Made by a program: the position numbers and the translations under genes | Notes under the pieces: model-generated | Seen by the model: the letters and a program-made list of their open reading frames with translations, nothing else | The model's database searches: none | What the model was told of the DNA's origin: nothing | Assembly (NCBI GenBank): GCA_025358305.1 | Contig: JANYJZ010000029.1 | Location: 1 to 60,621, forward strand | DNA: 60,621 bases | Reading direction: 5' to 3' | DNA from: Ignavibacteriota bacterium | Lineage (GTDB): Bacteria; Bacteroidota; Ignavibacteria; UBA10030; SZUA-254 | Shown: piece after piece, positions 1 through 11,374 of the stretch | Layout: each line of letters opens with the position of its first letter | How positions within the stretch are numbered: the stretch's first letter is position 1

Positions 1-19
1 CCCCCCCCCCCCCCCCCCC
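1..19. other. Poly-C run at the window edge
   Basis: Nineteen consecutive C residues open the window, directly before normal-looking sequence. Nothing downstream resembles it. A homopolymer exactly at the edge is most easily read as a contig-end or sequencing artefact rather than biology. Confidence 0.8.
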
Positions 20-41
20 GCATGCCGACATTGGGGGTCTC

Positions 42-70
42 TTGACATTTGAGCGGGGAATTGATACAAT
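42..70 (+). promoter_or_regulatory. Sigma-70 type promoter of the T9SS protein gene
   Basis: A perfect -35 box TTGACA (42-47) is separated by exactly 17 bp from TACAAT (65-70, one mismatch to TATAAT). Transcription would start near 77, giving a leader of about 108 nt before the ATG at 185. Confidence 0.8.
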
Positions 71-184
71 AAGCAGGACATTGTCATCCGATTGTCCCCT
101 TTATGCCTCATTTGCGCGGGTTCCTTGCGACTTGACTGCCATCGCGCAAGTTTCTCACCCTGTTCCTTCATAGGAGCTCCTTGT

Positions 185-3100
185 ATGCATCTTCGTTCAG
201 CGTTCTGGCTCTTCCTCTGCGGTCTCGTCCTTGTCGCGTTGTGTCCCGAGAAGGGCCAAGCACAGGTGTGGCGCAAGCTCCACACGGCGGTCGGCTTCAA
301 CGTCGGGATCAACCCCCTGAACTCGAACACGTTCTACTGCGAGGGAACCTCCGGACAGGTGTGGATCTCCCGCGACAGGGGGCTCAACTGGTCGACGATG
401 GGCACGACCGTGCCCACATCCGGGATGCGCCATATCTTCGTCGCTCCGCGGGACACGATGACGGTCTTCGTTGTCGCTTTCTCCGGCGGGCTCTGGAGGA
501 CGACGAACGAAGGGGCAACGTGGACGCAGGTCATCGGCGGCGCCTACGGCATCGACGGCGAGAGCATGGACTACGACAAGGTCCACCCCGACACGATGTT
601 CGCGGGCAATTACAGCGACGGGTCCGTGTACCGAAGCCTGGACCGCGGCGTGACGTGGACTTTTCGGGGCATCTCCGGCCCCAGGCTCTGTGCGTTGACG
701 GTCCGTCCCGACAGTTCAAATATCATTTTTGCCGGGACAAGCGCCAGCACCATTTCGAAAAGCATCGACTACGGCGCGACCTGGAAGGTCGTGAACAACG
801 GCGGTGTGCAGGAGGTCCCCAAGCTCGTGGTGAACCCGAACAACCCGCTCATCGCCTATGCGACGACGAACAGCAACGGAGACCCTGCGCTCGATTCCCT
901 CTGCTCTTTCTGGAAGACGACCGACGGAGGGGAGACGTGGTTCAAGACGGCACTGCAGAAGCTCGCAAACTGGTCCGCGGCCATGGACGTCCAGCATCCG
1001 GAGACCCTGTGGGTCGGAAAGTTCGGCGCAGGCGTGACACTGAGCGGCATGACGCGTACGACCGACGGCGGAGCGTCCTTCAAGGATTATAACCGCGGGA
1101 TCCCCGCGAACTTCGATTCCTGGAACCTCCGCGTCCACCCGCTCGATCCGACGGTCGTCCTGCAGGCCGGGACGATCAATGCATTCGGCCCCGGCGGCGT
1201 CTACCGCTTCATGGATACCTCGGCGACGAGGGTGCAAGGAACGGTACGGGACTCCGTCACGCACGCGCTCGTCAAGGCGACCCTGACCCTCATCAATGTC
1301 CCCGACTCGATCTATCAGCGGAGCACGTACGAGTTCGGCTATTATCCGGGCGATCCCACGCTCACACCGACCGTCCATATAGAGGCCCCGGGATACTACC
1401 CGAAGGACACCGTCCTGGTGTTCGTCAACGGCACTGTCCAGACGCATGACATCCTTCTCACTCCTCTGCCGTTCAACTCGATCAACGGCTCCGTCTATTG
1501 GGATGCGACTGACAATGGAGTGAAAGATCCGGGAGATCCGCTCCTCTCCGGCTGGCAGATCAATCTCAGCGGCCCGGTGAGCGGTTCCACTCTCTCCGAC
1601 GCGCAGGGGAGATTCTTCTTCGACTCGCTCTCCACGGGAACGTACACGATAACCGAGACCGTGCCGGCAGGCTGGGTCCAGGGCGCCACACCGTGCGGAT
1701 TCTCCTATACGATTACCTTTGTCGCGGGTACGAGCGTCGAGGGTGAGGACTTTGGGAATATCGAAATGGACCCCGGCGCCCAGCTCCTCTTTGAGGATTT
1801 CACGACGCCGACCTTCCCCCCGCCATGCTGGTCCATCCAGGATATCAACGGCGGCTTGACATGGCATCGGATCACATCCAATAATCATTCGGAGCCGGCT
1901 TCCGCCCGCGTCGGAGTCGGCAACCTCGGCGAAGGGAAGCACGACGATTGGCTCTTCACCCGGCCCATGCAATTGAAGGCGGGAAACACATATACGCTGA
2001 GCTGGTGGGAGCGGACATTTGTAAACGGGGCAGCGACCGGAATCGACAGCCTCGCGGTCGCGGTGGGGACAGCGCAGAATGCCGCCGGCATGACACACGT
2101 ACTGAGTTCCCGCGGAATCAATACGAGTCTCGCCTACGCGTTCGTCACTCAATCATTGACAGTGAGCTCCGACGGCGTGTACTACATCGGATTTCATGAC
2201 TTCTCCGCTGACGGCAACACCTTGCGTATCGACGACGTGACACTGACGTTTGGGAGCAGTTTTGCCACCGGGTCCATCAGCGGTACGAAGTTCAATGACA
2301 TGAACGATAACGGCATCATCGACGGTCTCGACGTCGGCATCCAGAGCTGGAAGATCAGGCTCTCCGGCGATGCGGTTGATTCGACGCTCACTGACATCAA
2401 CGGCAATTACACCTTCTTTGCACTTGCTCCCGGAAACTACACCGTGAGCGAGGCGGCCCAGCCCGGCTGGACGCAGACGTTCCCGCTGTCCGGGTCCTAT
2501 TCGATCGTCCTTGGCGCCGGTCAGAACCTGCCGGGGAGGAGTTTTGGGAATTTCCACCCGAACACCATCATCGTGCGAAATTTTGAGGATGCCGACGGCA
2601 ACCTCGCAACGACGGGCGACCGCACGCCGAAGCCGTGGCACCTCGAAGTGCAGTTTTCGACGGCGACGGGGCCGGTGGTCGTCATTACGTCGGGGGAGAC
2701 CGGCAATCTCAGCGTAGGAAACCTCCCGTTGGACGATTACGCCGCGGCCGCGGCCGATAGCGCCGGATGGATCCGGCTCGGATACGCGATCGACGGCGTG
2801 GATTACGCGAGCAATGATTCACTCGTCGAGGTGGACGTCGTCAGCGGCGAGACGCACACAATCGACTTCATCAGCGCATCGCCCGCCTACAGCCGGCGCA
2901 TGCGCACCGCTTCAGCAAAAGGTTGGGCCACGGCGGTCGACAAGGCATTGAAGCCGAAGTCGGTGAAGCGAAAGGCGGACAAGGTGGACTTCAAGATGAG
3001 CCTGTCGGTCTCCACGACGGCGATGCCGGTGCTCGAACTCAAGTTCAATATGGCGATCGAGCATCTGACGGTGTACTCGTCGGTCGCCAAGAGCGATACC

Positions 3101-4315
3101 CTCCCGTATTCCGCGCTCACGATCGATCCAAAACGGAAGCTGTGGACCTATACGTTCAGTCCGGCCCCCGTAGCGAGTACGACCATCCAGGTCGACGGGC
3201 GGGGATTGACGGGAAAACTCGTCAAGGCCAGTTACGTATGGTCGGATCCCGTGGCCGCGACGAAGCGCAAGGGGACGGTACCCGACCTCGCGAGCAGCTT
3301 CATCCTCAACGTACCGGGCCTGCCGAAACCGAACCTCAACAACGTCGGCGAAGAGCTCTTCCCGAGCGGGTTTGGCCAGGCGTCGCCGTACTTCGGCGCC
3401 GGCATGCTCGTCGGGGTTCCCCAGGGCGCGAAGCTCGCCCAGTCGGTGCGTCTGACGAAATATACAAACCTCCATAAGTCGCTCATCGTCGACAAGACGG
3501 GGCAGATGCATGCGAGTCTGAGCCTCACCTGCCTCGATTCCACCGACGACGGCAAGCCGATCACAAAGCAGATGAGCGTCCTTCCGCCGACGAAGCAGGA
3601 CAACCTCCTCTTCGCCGAACTCGTCGCGCTGAAGCTCAATGTCGCATCGAGCGTCATGGAGAAGTTCCCCGGCGGGCTGGGGGAACTGACGTTCGTCGAC
3701 ACCGCGCTCGGGGGGAACCCGTTCAACGGTCAGATGGTGAGCGACATCGTCACGAAGGCGGATTCCATGCTCTCCTGCCTCACGCTGACCTCGAAGGTCC
3801 CGGTGCCGACGCTCTCGGATCTCTACGACGTCCTCCACAAGCTCAACGCGGCGTTCTCCGATTCAGTGAACGACAAGGATACGATCAGTTTCGCGGCGAA
3901 GACGAAGCTCACGGGCGTCCGCCGTCTCATCGACGTGCCGTATCTCCGGACGACCCCCGGGATCGCGCCGGTCATCATGGCGTCCCCGCCGGTCGTCGAA
4001 GGGCTGGTCCCGTCGACGCTCCTACTGTCGCAGAACTATCCTAATCCCTTCAACCCGACGACGACGATCAGGTTTGCACTCCCGTCGATGTCCGTCGTCT
4101 CGCTGAAGATCTACAACATGCTCGGTCAGGAGGTCGCGGTCTTGATCAACAGGGAAGTAGTGGATGAAGGAGAGAGCGAGATCGAGTTCGACGCCGGCCG
4201 GCTTCCCTCGGGCGTCTATTTCTACCGTCTCGTCGCGAACGAACTCTCTGAGGATGGCGAGGCCACGGTCGGTCAGCCGATGACGAACGTGAAGAAGATG
4301 ATTCTCGTGAAGTAG
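185..4315 (+). CDS. Large secreted Asp-box / SdrD-B protein with T9SS C-terminal sorting domain
   Basis: Predicted cell-surface or secreted protein of 1376 residues, exported by Sec and then the type IX system. The ATG at 185 is chosen over an upstream in-frame TTG at 92 because AGGAG lies about 8 nt before it and the N-terminus is a classical signal peptide ending near GQAQ. Residues about 55-305 carry at least six Asp-box motifs (S/T-x-D-x-G-x-T-W, e.g. TTDGGETW), a beta-propeller signature. Then come an SdrD-B-like domain (about 430-505), a choice-of-anchor-J/MAM-like domain (about 530-690), a second SdrD-B domain (about 696-766), a long unassigned region, and the sorting domain from about 1279 (QNYPNPFNP; LPSGVYFYRL). 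No catalytic site is recognisable. Surface adhesion or polymer binding is inference. Confidence 0.85.
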   Translation: MHLRSAFWLFLCGLVLVALCPEKGQAQVWRKLHTAVGFNVGINPLNSNTFYCEGTSGQVWISRDRGLNWSTMGTTVPTSGMRHIFVAPRDTMTVFVVAFSGGLWRTTNEGATWTQVIGGAYGIDGESMDYDKVHPDTMFAGNYSDGSVYRSLDRGVTWTFRGISGPRLCALTVRPDSSNIIFAGTSASTISKSIDYGATWKVVNNGGVQEVPKLVVNPNNPLIAYATTNSNGDPALDSLCSFWKTTDGGETWFKTALQKLANWSAAMDVQHPETLWVGKFGAGVTLSGMTRTTDGGASFKDYNRGIPANFDSWNLRVHPLDPTVVLQAGTINAFGPGGVYRFMDTSATRVQGTVRDSVTHALVKATLTLINVPDSIYQRSTYEFGYYPGDPTLTPTVHIEAPGYYPKDTVLVFVNGTVQTHDILLTPLPFNSINGSVYWDATDNGVKDPGDPLLSGWQINLSGPVSGSTLSDAQGRFFFDSLSTGTYTITETVPAGWVQGATPCGFSYTITFVAGTSVEGEDFGNIEMDPGAQLLFEDFTTPTFPPPCWSIQDINGGLTWHRITSNNHSEPASARVGVGNLGEGKHDDWLFTRPMQLKAGNTYTLSWWERTFVNGAATGIDSLAVAVGTAQNAAGMTHVLSSRGINTSLAYAFVTQSLTVSSDGVYYIGFHDFSADGNTLRIDDVTLTFGSSFATGSISGTKFNDMNDNGIIDGLDVGIQSWKIRLSGDAVDSTLTDINGNYTFFALAPGNYTVSEAAQPGWTQTFPLSGSYSIVLGAGQNLPGRSFGNFHPNTIIVRNFEDADGNLATTGDRTPKPWHLEVQFSTATGPVVVITSGETGNLSVGNLPLDDYAAAAADSAGWIRLGYAIDGVDYASNDSLVEVDVVSGETHTIDFISASPAYSRRMRTASAKGWATAVDKALKPKSVKRKADKVDFKMSLSVSTTAMPVLELKFNMAIEHLTVYSSVAKSDTLPYSALTIDPKRKLWTYTFSPAPVASTTIQVDGRGLTGKLVKASYVWSDPVAATKRKGTVPDLASSFILNVPGLPKPNLNNVGEELFPSGFGQASPYFGAGMLVGVPQGAKLAQSVRLTKYTNLHKSLIVDKTGQMHASLSLTCLDSTDDGKPITKQMSVLPPTKQDNLLFAELVALKLNVASSVMEKFPGGLGELTFVDTALGGNPFNGQMVSDIVTKADSMLSCLTLTSKVPVPTLSDLYDVLHKLNAAFSDSVNDKDTISFAAKTKLTGVRRLIDVPYLRTTPGIAPVIMASPPVVEGLVPSTLLLSQNYPNPFNPTTTIRFALPSMSVVSLKIYNMLGQEVAVLINREVVDEGESEIEFDAGRLPSGVYFYRLVANELSEDGEATVGQPMTNVKKMILVK

Positions 4316-4340
4316 GCAGAGGAAGAAATGCCGCAGTAAC

Positions 4341-4370
4341 ACAAAGGGAGAGCCGAGGCTCTCCCTTTGT
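4341..4370. terminator. Bidirectional hairpin terminator between convergent genes
   Basis: ACAAAGGGAGAGCC (4341-4354) and its exact reverse complement (4357-4370) form a 14-bp perfect inverted repeat with almost no loop; in RNA the apex opens to a CGAG tetraloop. It lies between the stops of two convergent genes, and its A/T-rich outer arms can serve as a U-tract on either strand. Confidence 0.75.
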
Positions 4371-4388
4371 CGTATGCGGACCGGTCGG

Positions 4389-5966
4389 TCAGCTCCGAAG
4401 CTGCCGCCACCAGTTGTTGACGACGTCTGCGACGTCGGTCACCGTCGTCTTATTGTTCCACTTGTCGTAGAACTTCACGTCGCTGCTCGCGGGTCCGGGA
4501 TCGGGCATGTCGATGATGACGCGGGACGGCAGCGGCACGGAATCCCCAATGATGAACGCCTCGCCCTGCTGCAGCGTCGGGAGAATATCGATGAGGTTGG
4601 CCATCGCGTCGGGAACGAGCTTGCGGACGTACTCCTGGTCGTGGGGGTTCAGGAGCCGCATGGAGATGAAGTTATTGCACTGCGCGGTGATCGTCTCGGA
4701 GATTTCCGACGGTCGCTGGCTGACGATCATGCAGCTCACGCCGTACTTCCTGCCTTCCTTCGCGATCCGTTCCACGGTCTTCCGCGCCGCCTGGCTGCGG
4801 CCCGTCGGCGACAAGTACGTGTGGGCCTCCTCGAAGACGATGAGGATCGGAAAATCCTGCCGCGCCGTGTTCCAGAGGTTGAAGTCGTAAATGATCCTCC
4901 CGACGAGGGAGACGAGCACGTTCGACACGTCGGAGGGAACACGGCTCAAGTCGATGACGGTGACGTGCCTCCCGGTATCGAAGGCGAAGAGCTGCGAGAG
5001 GAGGTCGGCGAACGTCTCCGAAGATCGGAAGACCTTCGGCCGGAACAGGAACTCGTACCGCTTGTCGGTGAGCTTGCTCTCCAGCCGCACAAGAAACCTC
5101 GTGAACTGCCCATAGAACGGGCCTTCCTTGCCGCTCAGTGTCCTCTCCGTGTCGAGCGAGCGCATGCGCGCGCTCACGTCGAGGAAATCGAAATAGACGG
5201 GCGTGTCGATGGTGATGTAGTCCTTCATGAGGAGGTTCTTCCCACGCTTGGAATCGAGGATCGCCTCCTTCATGACCATCATCTGATTCATCGCGGAGGG
5301 TTCCGTCTCGTCGATGAGCGTCTCAACAAGTTCGTCGAAGTTCATCAGCCAGTAGGGAAGCTCGAGTTCGGTGATCTTGATGTGGTTTCCCGTGTCTGCG
5401 AACGCGGCGTGGTATTCGCCGTGAAGGTCCAGGAGGACGATATGCGTGTTCTCGAACGCGGCGACCTTTTGGAGGACCGATGCCGTCGTGCACGATTTGC
5501 CGGAGCCGGTGGAGCCGAAGAGCGCGATATGCTTCGAGAAGAACTTGTTCGGATTGAGGTAGAGCCGCTCTTCGCTGTTCGTTGAAAGGGTCCCGAGGGA
5601 GAAGTTCTCGTTCCGGTAGAAGGAGAAGATGAGCGAGAGGTCGTCCGGGCTTGCCGTATAGACCGACGAGCCGACCGCGGGATACGTCGAAATGCCGCGC
5701 TCGAACCGTCCGTTGAGAAGCGTCCCGATGAGCTGGATCTCGATCGAGTGGGACATGGTGGAACCGGGGGTGTCGGGCCTGACGCAGCTGACGCTGCCGA
5801 TGATCGAGAGCCCGTCGTCGTAGATCATGACGTACGTACCGAGTCTGCCCGCCTTGAGGGGCGAAAATTCCTCGGCCGACCCGTCCGTCGAAGCGCTGAC
5901 GAGAGATGCTGTGACCGACGTGCTGGTCACCGTCGTGATTGTTCCCAGGAGCTGAAATTGGTCCAT
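4389..5966 (-). CDS. herA: HerA-like hexameric DNA-translocating ATPase (DUF87)
   Basis: HerA/FtsK-superfamily ATPase of 525 residues. HerA-type proteins form hexameric rings that move duplex DNA, usually together with a NurA nuclease in end resection. The N-terminal ~130 residues fit the beta-rich HAS-barrel region. The Walker A GSTGSGKS is at 151-158, the Walker B IVFEEAH near 378, and a sensor-like SQRPSEIS follows. The C-terminal region contains LLNPHDQEYV, common in bacterial HerA-like proteins. No NurA gene is adjacent, so the partner is unknown. It follows the SpoIIE-type phosphatase gene by 27 nt on the same strand, which suggests co-transcription. Confidence 0.85.
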   Translation of the reverse strand: MDQFQLLGTITTVTSTSVTASLVSASTDGSAEEFSPLKAGRLGTYVMIYDDGLSIIGSVSCVRPDTPGSTMSHSIEIQLIGTLLNGRFERGISTYPAVGSSVYTASPDDLSLIFSFYRNENFSLGTLSTNSEERLYLNPNKFFSKHIALFGSTGSGKSCTTASVLQKVAAFENTHIVLLDLHGEYHAAFADTGNHIKITELELPYWLMNFDELVETLIDETEPSAMNQMMVMKEAILDSKRGKNLLMKDYITIDTPVYFDFLDVSARMRSLDTERTLSGKEGPFYGQFTRFLVRLESKLTDKRYEFLFRPKVFRSSETFADLLSQLFAFDTGRHVTVIDLSRVPSDVSNVLVSLVGRIIYDFNLWNTARQDFPILIVFEEAHTYLSPTGRSQAARKTVERIAKEGRKYGVSCMIVSQRPSEISETITAQCNNFISMRLLNPHDQEYVRKLVPDAMANLIDILPTLQQGEAFIIGDSVPLPSRVIIDMPDPGPASSDVKFYDKWNNKTTVTDVADVVNNWWRQLRS

Positions 5967-5993
5967 AGCGTCGTTGATGTCCTTTCCTTGCCG

Positions 5994-7226
5994 TTAACCG
6001 GTGCGTTTTACCGTCACGATCGTTTTGTCGTCGGTCTGCGTCCCGAGCGTGTTGAAGCGCTGTACATCCTCGAGGATGATCTGGGTGATGATCTTGGAGC
6101 TCTCCTTGGCGTGTTTCTGGACGAGTTTCAGGATGCGCTGCTCGCCGTAGAATTCATTGCGTTGGTTCGTCGCCTCCGACACGCCGTCGGTGTAGAGGAG
6201 GAGGACGTCCCCCTTCCCCATGAGGATGTTCCCGGTCTTGAACGTCTCGGTGGGAAAGGGCCCCAGGAACGGCCCGGTCGCCTCGAGCATCTCGGATTTG
6301 CGCGAGGAGGGGCGGTAGAGGATGGGGGAGTTGTGACCGCAGTTGGCGAACAGCACAAGGCCGTTCTTGTCGTCGCTCAGTTCGCCGTAAAAGAGGGAGA
6401 CGAACTGCTCCTCCGAGAAGGTCTTGTTCAAGAGCTTGTTCACGCGCGAGAGGAGCGAGCTGATCTTCGTCTGGAACTCGAAGCCCATGCGGATGGCCCC
6501 GGAGGTGTAGAGGGCCTGCGCCGCCGCCGAGAGCCCCTTGCTCGCGGCGTCGCCGATGACGAACCCCAGCCGTTCGGTATCGCCGTCGACCTGGAGGTAA
6601 TCGAAGAAGTCGCCGCCGACGATCCGGTCCGGCAGCGAGATCCCGTAAAGCTCATACGCGTGAAAGTGCATCTCGTGCTCAGGGAGGATGCTCTTTTGGA
6701 TCTCCCGCGCTTTGTCGAGATCCTGCTCGAGCACGAGCGCCTTCCGCTCGATCTTCTTCGTGCGGAGCGCGGAACTGAGCGACGAGCTGATGATGTTAAG
6801 GGTTGCGGTGAGGTTCTCGTTCATGTGCTCGGCGTTGAAGGCGAGGACGTACCGGTACAGCGCGTGGCCGCGCCATTGGAGCTTGTCGCCGATCCCGGTG
6901 GCCGAATAGTTCAGGATCCCCCGTTTCCGCAGGTACTGGTCCTGCTCGTTGCCGAGGACGGTGCGGAGCTTCGGGAGCTCATAGAAGAGCGGGTAGTCCT
7001 TGACCTTGATCCGGTAATGGGGCTTGATGTGCTCCATATCGCCGACTTGATGGAGCAGTTCGTAGCTGCCGCTCCGTGCGTCGAACCGCCAGGTGCGGCC
7101 CCCCCGGATATGGATCTCTTCGTTATGGACGATCTCGTGCAGGACGTTCTTGAGAAGGTCCTCCTCCTTCTCGAAGCTCTTTGACGCGATGGATTCGATA
7201 GTGCGGTACAGTTTTCTCAGCTGCAT
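5994..7226 (-). CDS. GAF-like / SpoIIE-type PP2C serine phosphatase (RsbU-like)
   Basis: Protein of 410 residues. The first ~180 residues fit a GAF-type sensor region. A helical linker (about 180-200, with a KAREIQKSILPE segment typical of RsbU proteins) leads into a SpoIIE/PP2C phosphatase domain. Metal-binding motifs are visible: VGGDFFDY, GDAASKGLSAA, FANCGHNSP and LYTDGVSEA. The family dephosphorylates anti-sigma-factor antagonists in partner-switching systems or other phospho-Ser targets. No RsbV/RsbW partner lies nearby, so the target is not known. A promoter with an overlapping palindrome lies just upstream (7240-7288), indicating dedicated control. herA follows on the same strand. Confidence 0.88.
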   Translation of the reverse strand: MQLRKLYRTIESIASKSFEKEEDLLKNVLHEIVHNEEIHIRGGRTWRFDARSGSYELLHQVGDMEHIKPHYRIKVKDYPLFYELPKLRTVLGNEQDQYLRKRGILNYSATGIGDKLQWRGHALYRYVLAFNAEHMNENLTATLNIISSSLSSALRTKKIERKALVLEQDLDKAREIQKSILPEHEMHFHAYELYGISLPDRIVGGDFFDYLQVDGDTERLGFVIGDAASKGLSAAAQALYTSGAIRMGFEFQTKISSLLSRVNKLLNKTFSEEQFVSLFYGELSDDKNGLVLFANCGHNSPILYRPSSRKSEMLEATGPFLGPFPTETFKTGNILMGKGDVLLLYTDGVSEATNQRNEFYGEQRILKLVQKHAKESSKIITQIILEDVQRFNTLGTQTDDKTIVTVKRTG

Positions 7227-7239
7227 TCGTCTTCAGTTC

Positions 7240-7288
7240 TTGGATGAAAATTTCATCCAAATGTAGCCTGAAAATCGCTCAAACGCAA
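7240..7288 (-). promoter_or_regulatory. Promoter with overlapping 21-bp palindromic operator
   Basis: On the minus strand TTGCGT (7283-7288) is followed after 17 bp by TACATT (7260-7265). Bases 7240-7260 form a perfect palindrome, TTGGATGAAA-A-TTTCATCCAA (10+1+10). It touches the -10 box and covers the expected start site, where a repressor would act. The phosphatase ATG is 14 nt further on. The same bases could also fold as an RNA hairpin, but no U-tract follows. Confidence 0.65.
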
Positions 7289-7289
7289 C

Positions 7290-7970
7290 TTAGGGATGGT
7301 ATCTCCGCTCGCCGGCCCGCACTGCGACGTTCAGGTGGTCCTCCTTCGTCGGGATCGCGCAGGAATACCGCTCGCTGTAGGAACAGTAGGGGTTGTACGC
7401 GTTGTTGAAATTCAGCGTGTAGAGCGCGTCCGGATCAGGCAGCTCCTCGCCGATCTCGAGATACCTTCCCACCTCGTAGGTCTCTTTCCCCGTCGTCTCG
7501 TCGGTAAACCAGACGGAGAGGAGCTGGCGGTACTGCTCGGGGATCCCGGGGTCTGACGGATCGTTCTTATAGACGTTGAGCCGAACCTCCGTTCCGGCGG
7601 CGGTGAACTGGAAGTAGCCGTAACGAAGCTCTTTGCGCGGTTCTCCCTTCGTCCCGTACACCGTCACGGGCGTGGGGGACGCGTAGCGGCGAAGCGGGAG
7701 CTGGAAGTACCAGCCGGCGTCGGGAGGGAACCATTTGATGCCGTCATAGTGCGCCGAAGTGTCGTTCAGGAACGGGCTTTCGGGGTTGGACCGAAAGAAC
7801 GAATCAGCTTCCGCCCGGTGCATCATGGTCTCCGCGAGGATCCTCGTGCTATCGGCTCCTGTGAGGAGCGCCACGGCGGGGGGCGTTTTTGCGCAGCCAC
7901 CGAAAAGGAGGCCCAGGGCCAACAGCGAGGAGGCCACCCGGCAGATCGCCGGCGATGTCTTTGGCGTCAT
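7290..7970 (-). CDS. DUF1684 lipoprotein
   Basis: Protein of 226 residues with a type II signal peptide: a hydrophobic stretch ending in the lipobox LFGGC (Cys at about 26), so it should be lipidated and membrane-anchored. The rest matches the DUF1684 family, with the recognisable C-terminal run containing [13 protein letters not shown] and C-A-I-P. The family is widespread in Bacteroidota and has no settled biochemical role. The start is supported by the intact signal peptide. The gene has its own promoter (8003-8031) and ends just before the promoter of the SpoIIE-type phosphatase gene. Confidence 0.85.
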   Translation of the reverse strand: MTPKTSPAICRVASSLLALGLLFGGCAKTPPAVALLTGADSTRILAETMMHRAEADSFFRSNPESPFLNDTSAHYDGIKWFPPDAGWYFQLPLRRYASPTPVTVYGTKGEPRKELRYGYFQFTAAGTEVRLNVYKNDPSDPGIPEQYRQLLSVWFTDETTGKETYEVGRYLEIGEELPDPDALYTLNFNNAYNPYCSYSERYSCAIPTKEDHLNVAVRAGERRYHP

Positions 7971-8002
7971 GTTCTAAGAATTTAGAGATGAAATCTAAGG
8001 GA

Positions 8003-8031
8003 AAAGTAAGGATTCGTGGCACAAATTGCAA
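8003..8031 (-). promoter_or_regulatory. Promoter of the DUF1684 lipoprotein gene
   Basis: Minus-strand TTGCAA (8026-8031), 17-bp spacer, TACTTT (8003-8008). The expected start is near 7996, giving a leader of about 25 nt before the ATG at 7970. Confidence 0.65.
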
Positions 8032-8126
8032 CGTGCCGCGGCGGCGGCGGCGGAATATGCCGGCCCGTACGGCGAAAGGCGTTGGTCTGACGACGGAGCG
8101 GCTCCCCAGGGCGGGGGGCCTCCGCA

Positions 8127-8231
8127 TCACTTCCTGTATCTCTCCACCATGAACGAGACGCCGAGTGCAAGGAGCGTCCCGAGAGCGAAGAAGAGAAGAG
8201 GAACGACGTTTGTGAGAATATCTTTGAACAT
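8127..8231 (-). CDS. Small single-pass membrane protein, 34 residues
   Basis: Below usual gene-calling length. ATG at 8231, TGA at 8127-8129. The product starts MFKDILTN, has one hydrophobic helix (about residues 9-29, [19 protein letters not shown]), and ends in a charged tail, VERYRK. Size and topology resemble small membrane subunits such as those of cytochrome or transport complexes, but no specific family is recognised. A consensus promoter (8282-8310) lies about 45 nt upstream on the same strand with no other ORF to serve. The ribosome-binding site is weak. A chance ORF cannot be excluded. Confidence 0.5.
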   Translation of the reverse strand: MFKDILTNVVPLLFFALGTLLALGVSFMVERYRK

Positions 8232-8281
8232 GACTCTGTCGCCTGTGTAAATCTTTCGTGGATAGAACCGGCCTCACCTTC

Positions 8282-8310
8282 AACATATTGCCGGGCGGGC
8301 GTAAATACAA
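8282..8310 (-). promoter_or_regulatory. Promoter of the 34-residue membrane ORF
   Basis: Minus-strand TTGTAT (8305-8310), 17-bp spacer, TATGTT (8282-8287). Transcription would start near 8275 and read into the small ORF at 8231. Confidence 0.55.
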
Positions 8311-8402
8311 CGGGTGCTGTGACCTGGAGCAACGATTGGCCGCAGCGCACACGGGGGATCCTTCCGCCGCTCCGGCGATGAGCGCCATAATGCCCGATTT
8401 CA

Positions 8403-8464
8403 TTGCATTTCTCCGGGGTATTTGATACTTTAGGGACTCAGGCGACGCCCCCAACTGTCGCCTG
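8403..8464 (+). promoter_or_regulatory. uvrA promoter with inverted repeat at the transcript start
   Basis: TTGCAT (8403-8408), 17-bp spacer, TACTTT (8426-8431). Immediately after the predicted start (~8438) lies an 8-bp perfect inverted repeat, CAGGCGAC (8439-8446) and GTCGCCTG (8457-8464), with a 10-nt centre. It could be an operator, for example for SOS-type control of uvrA, or a 5' RNA hairpin. Confidence 0.55.
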
Positions 8465-8470
8465 TGCCGT

Positions 8471-11370
<2,900 letters not shown>

Positions 11371-11374
<4 letters not shown>

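Noticed and set aside
716-2152. 478-codon antisense frame in the T9SS protein gene
   Set aside because: Same GC-shadow effect. The plus strand carries signal peptide, Asp-boxes and sorting domain.
8036-8053. CGG trinucleotide run
   Set aside because: About five CGG units in a non-coding stretch between a -35 box and the small ORF. Too short to treat as a functional repeat.
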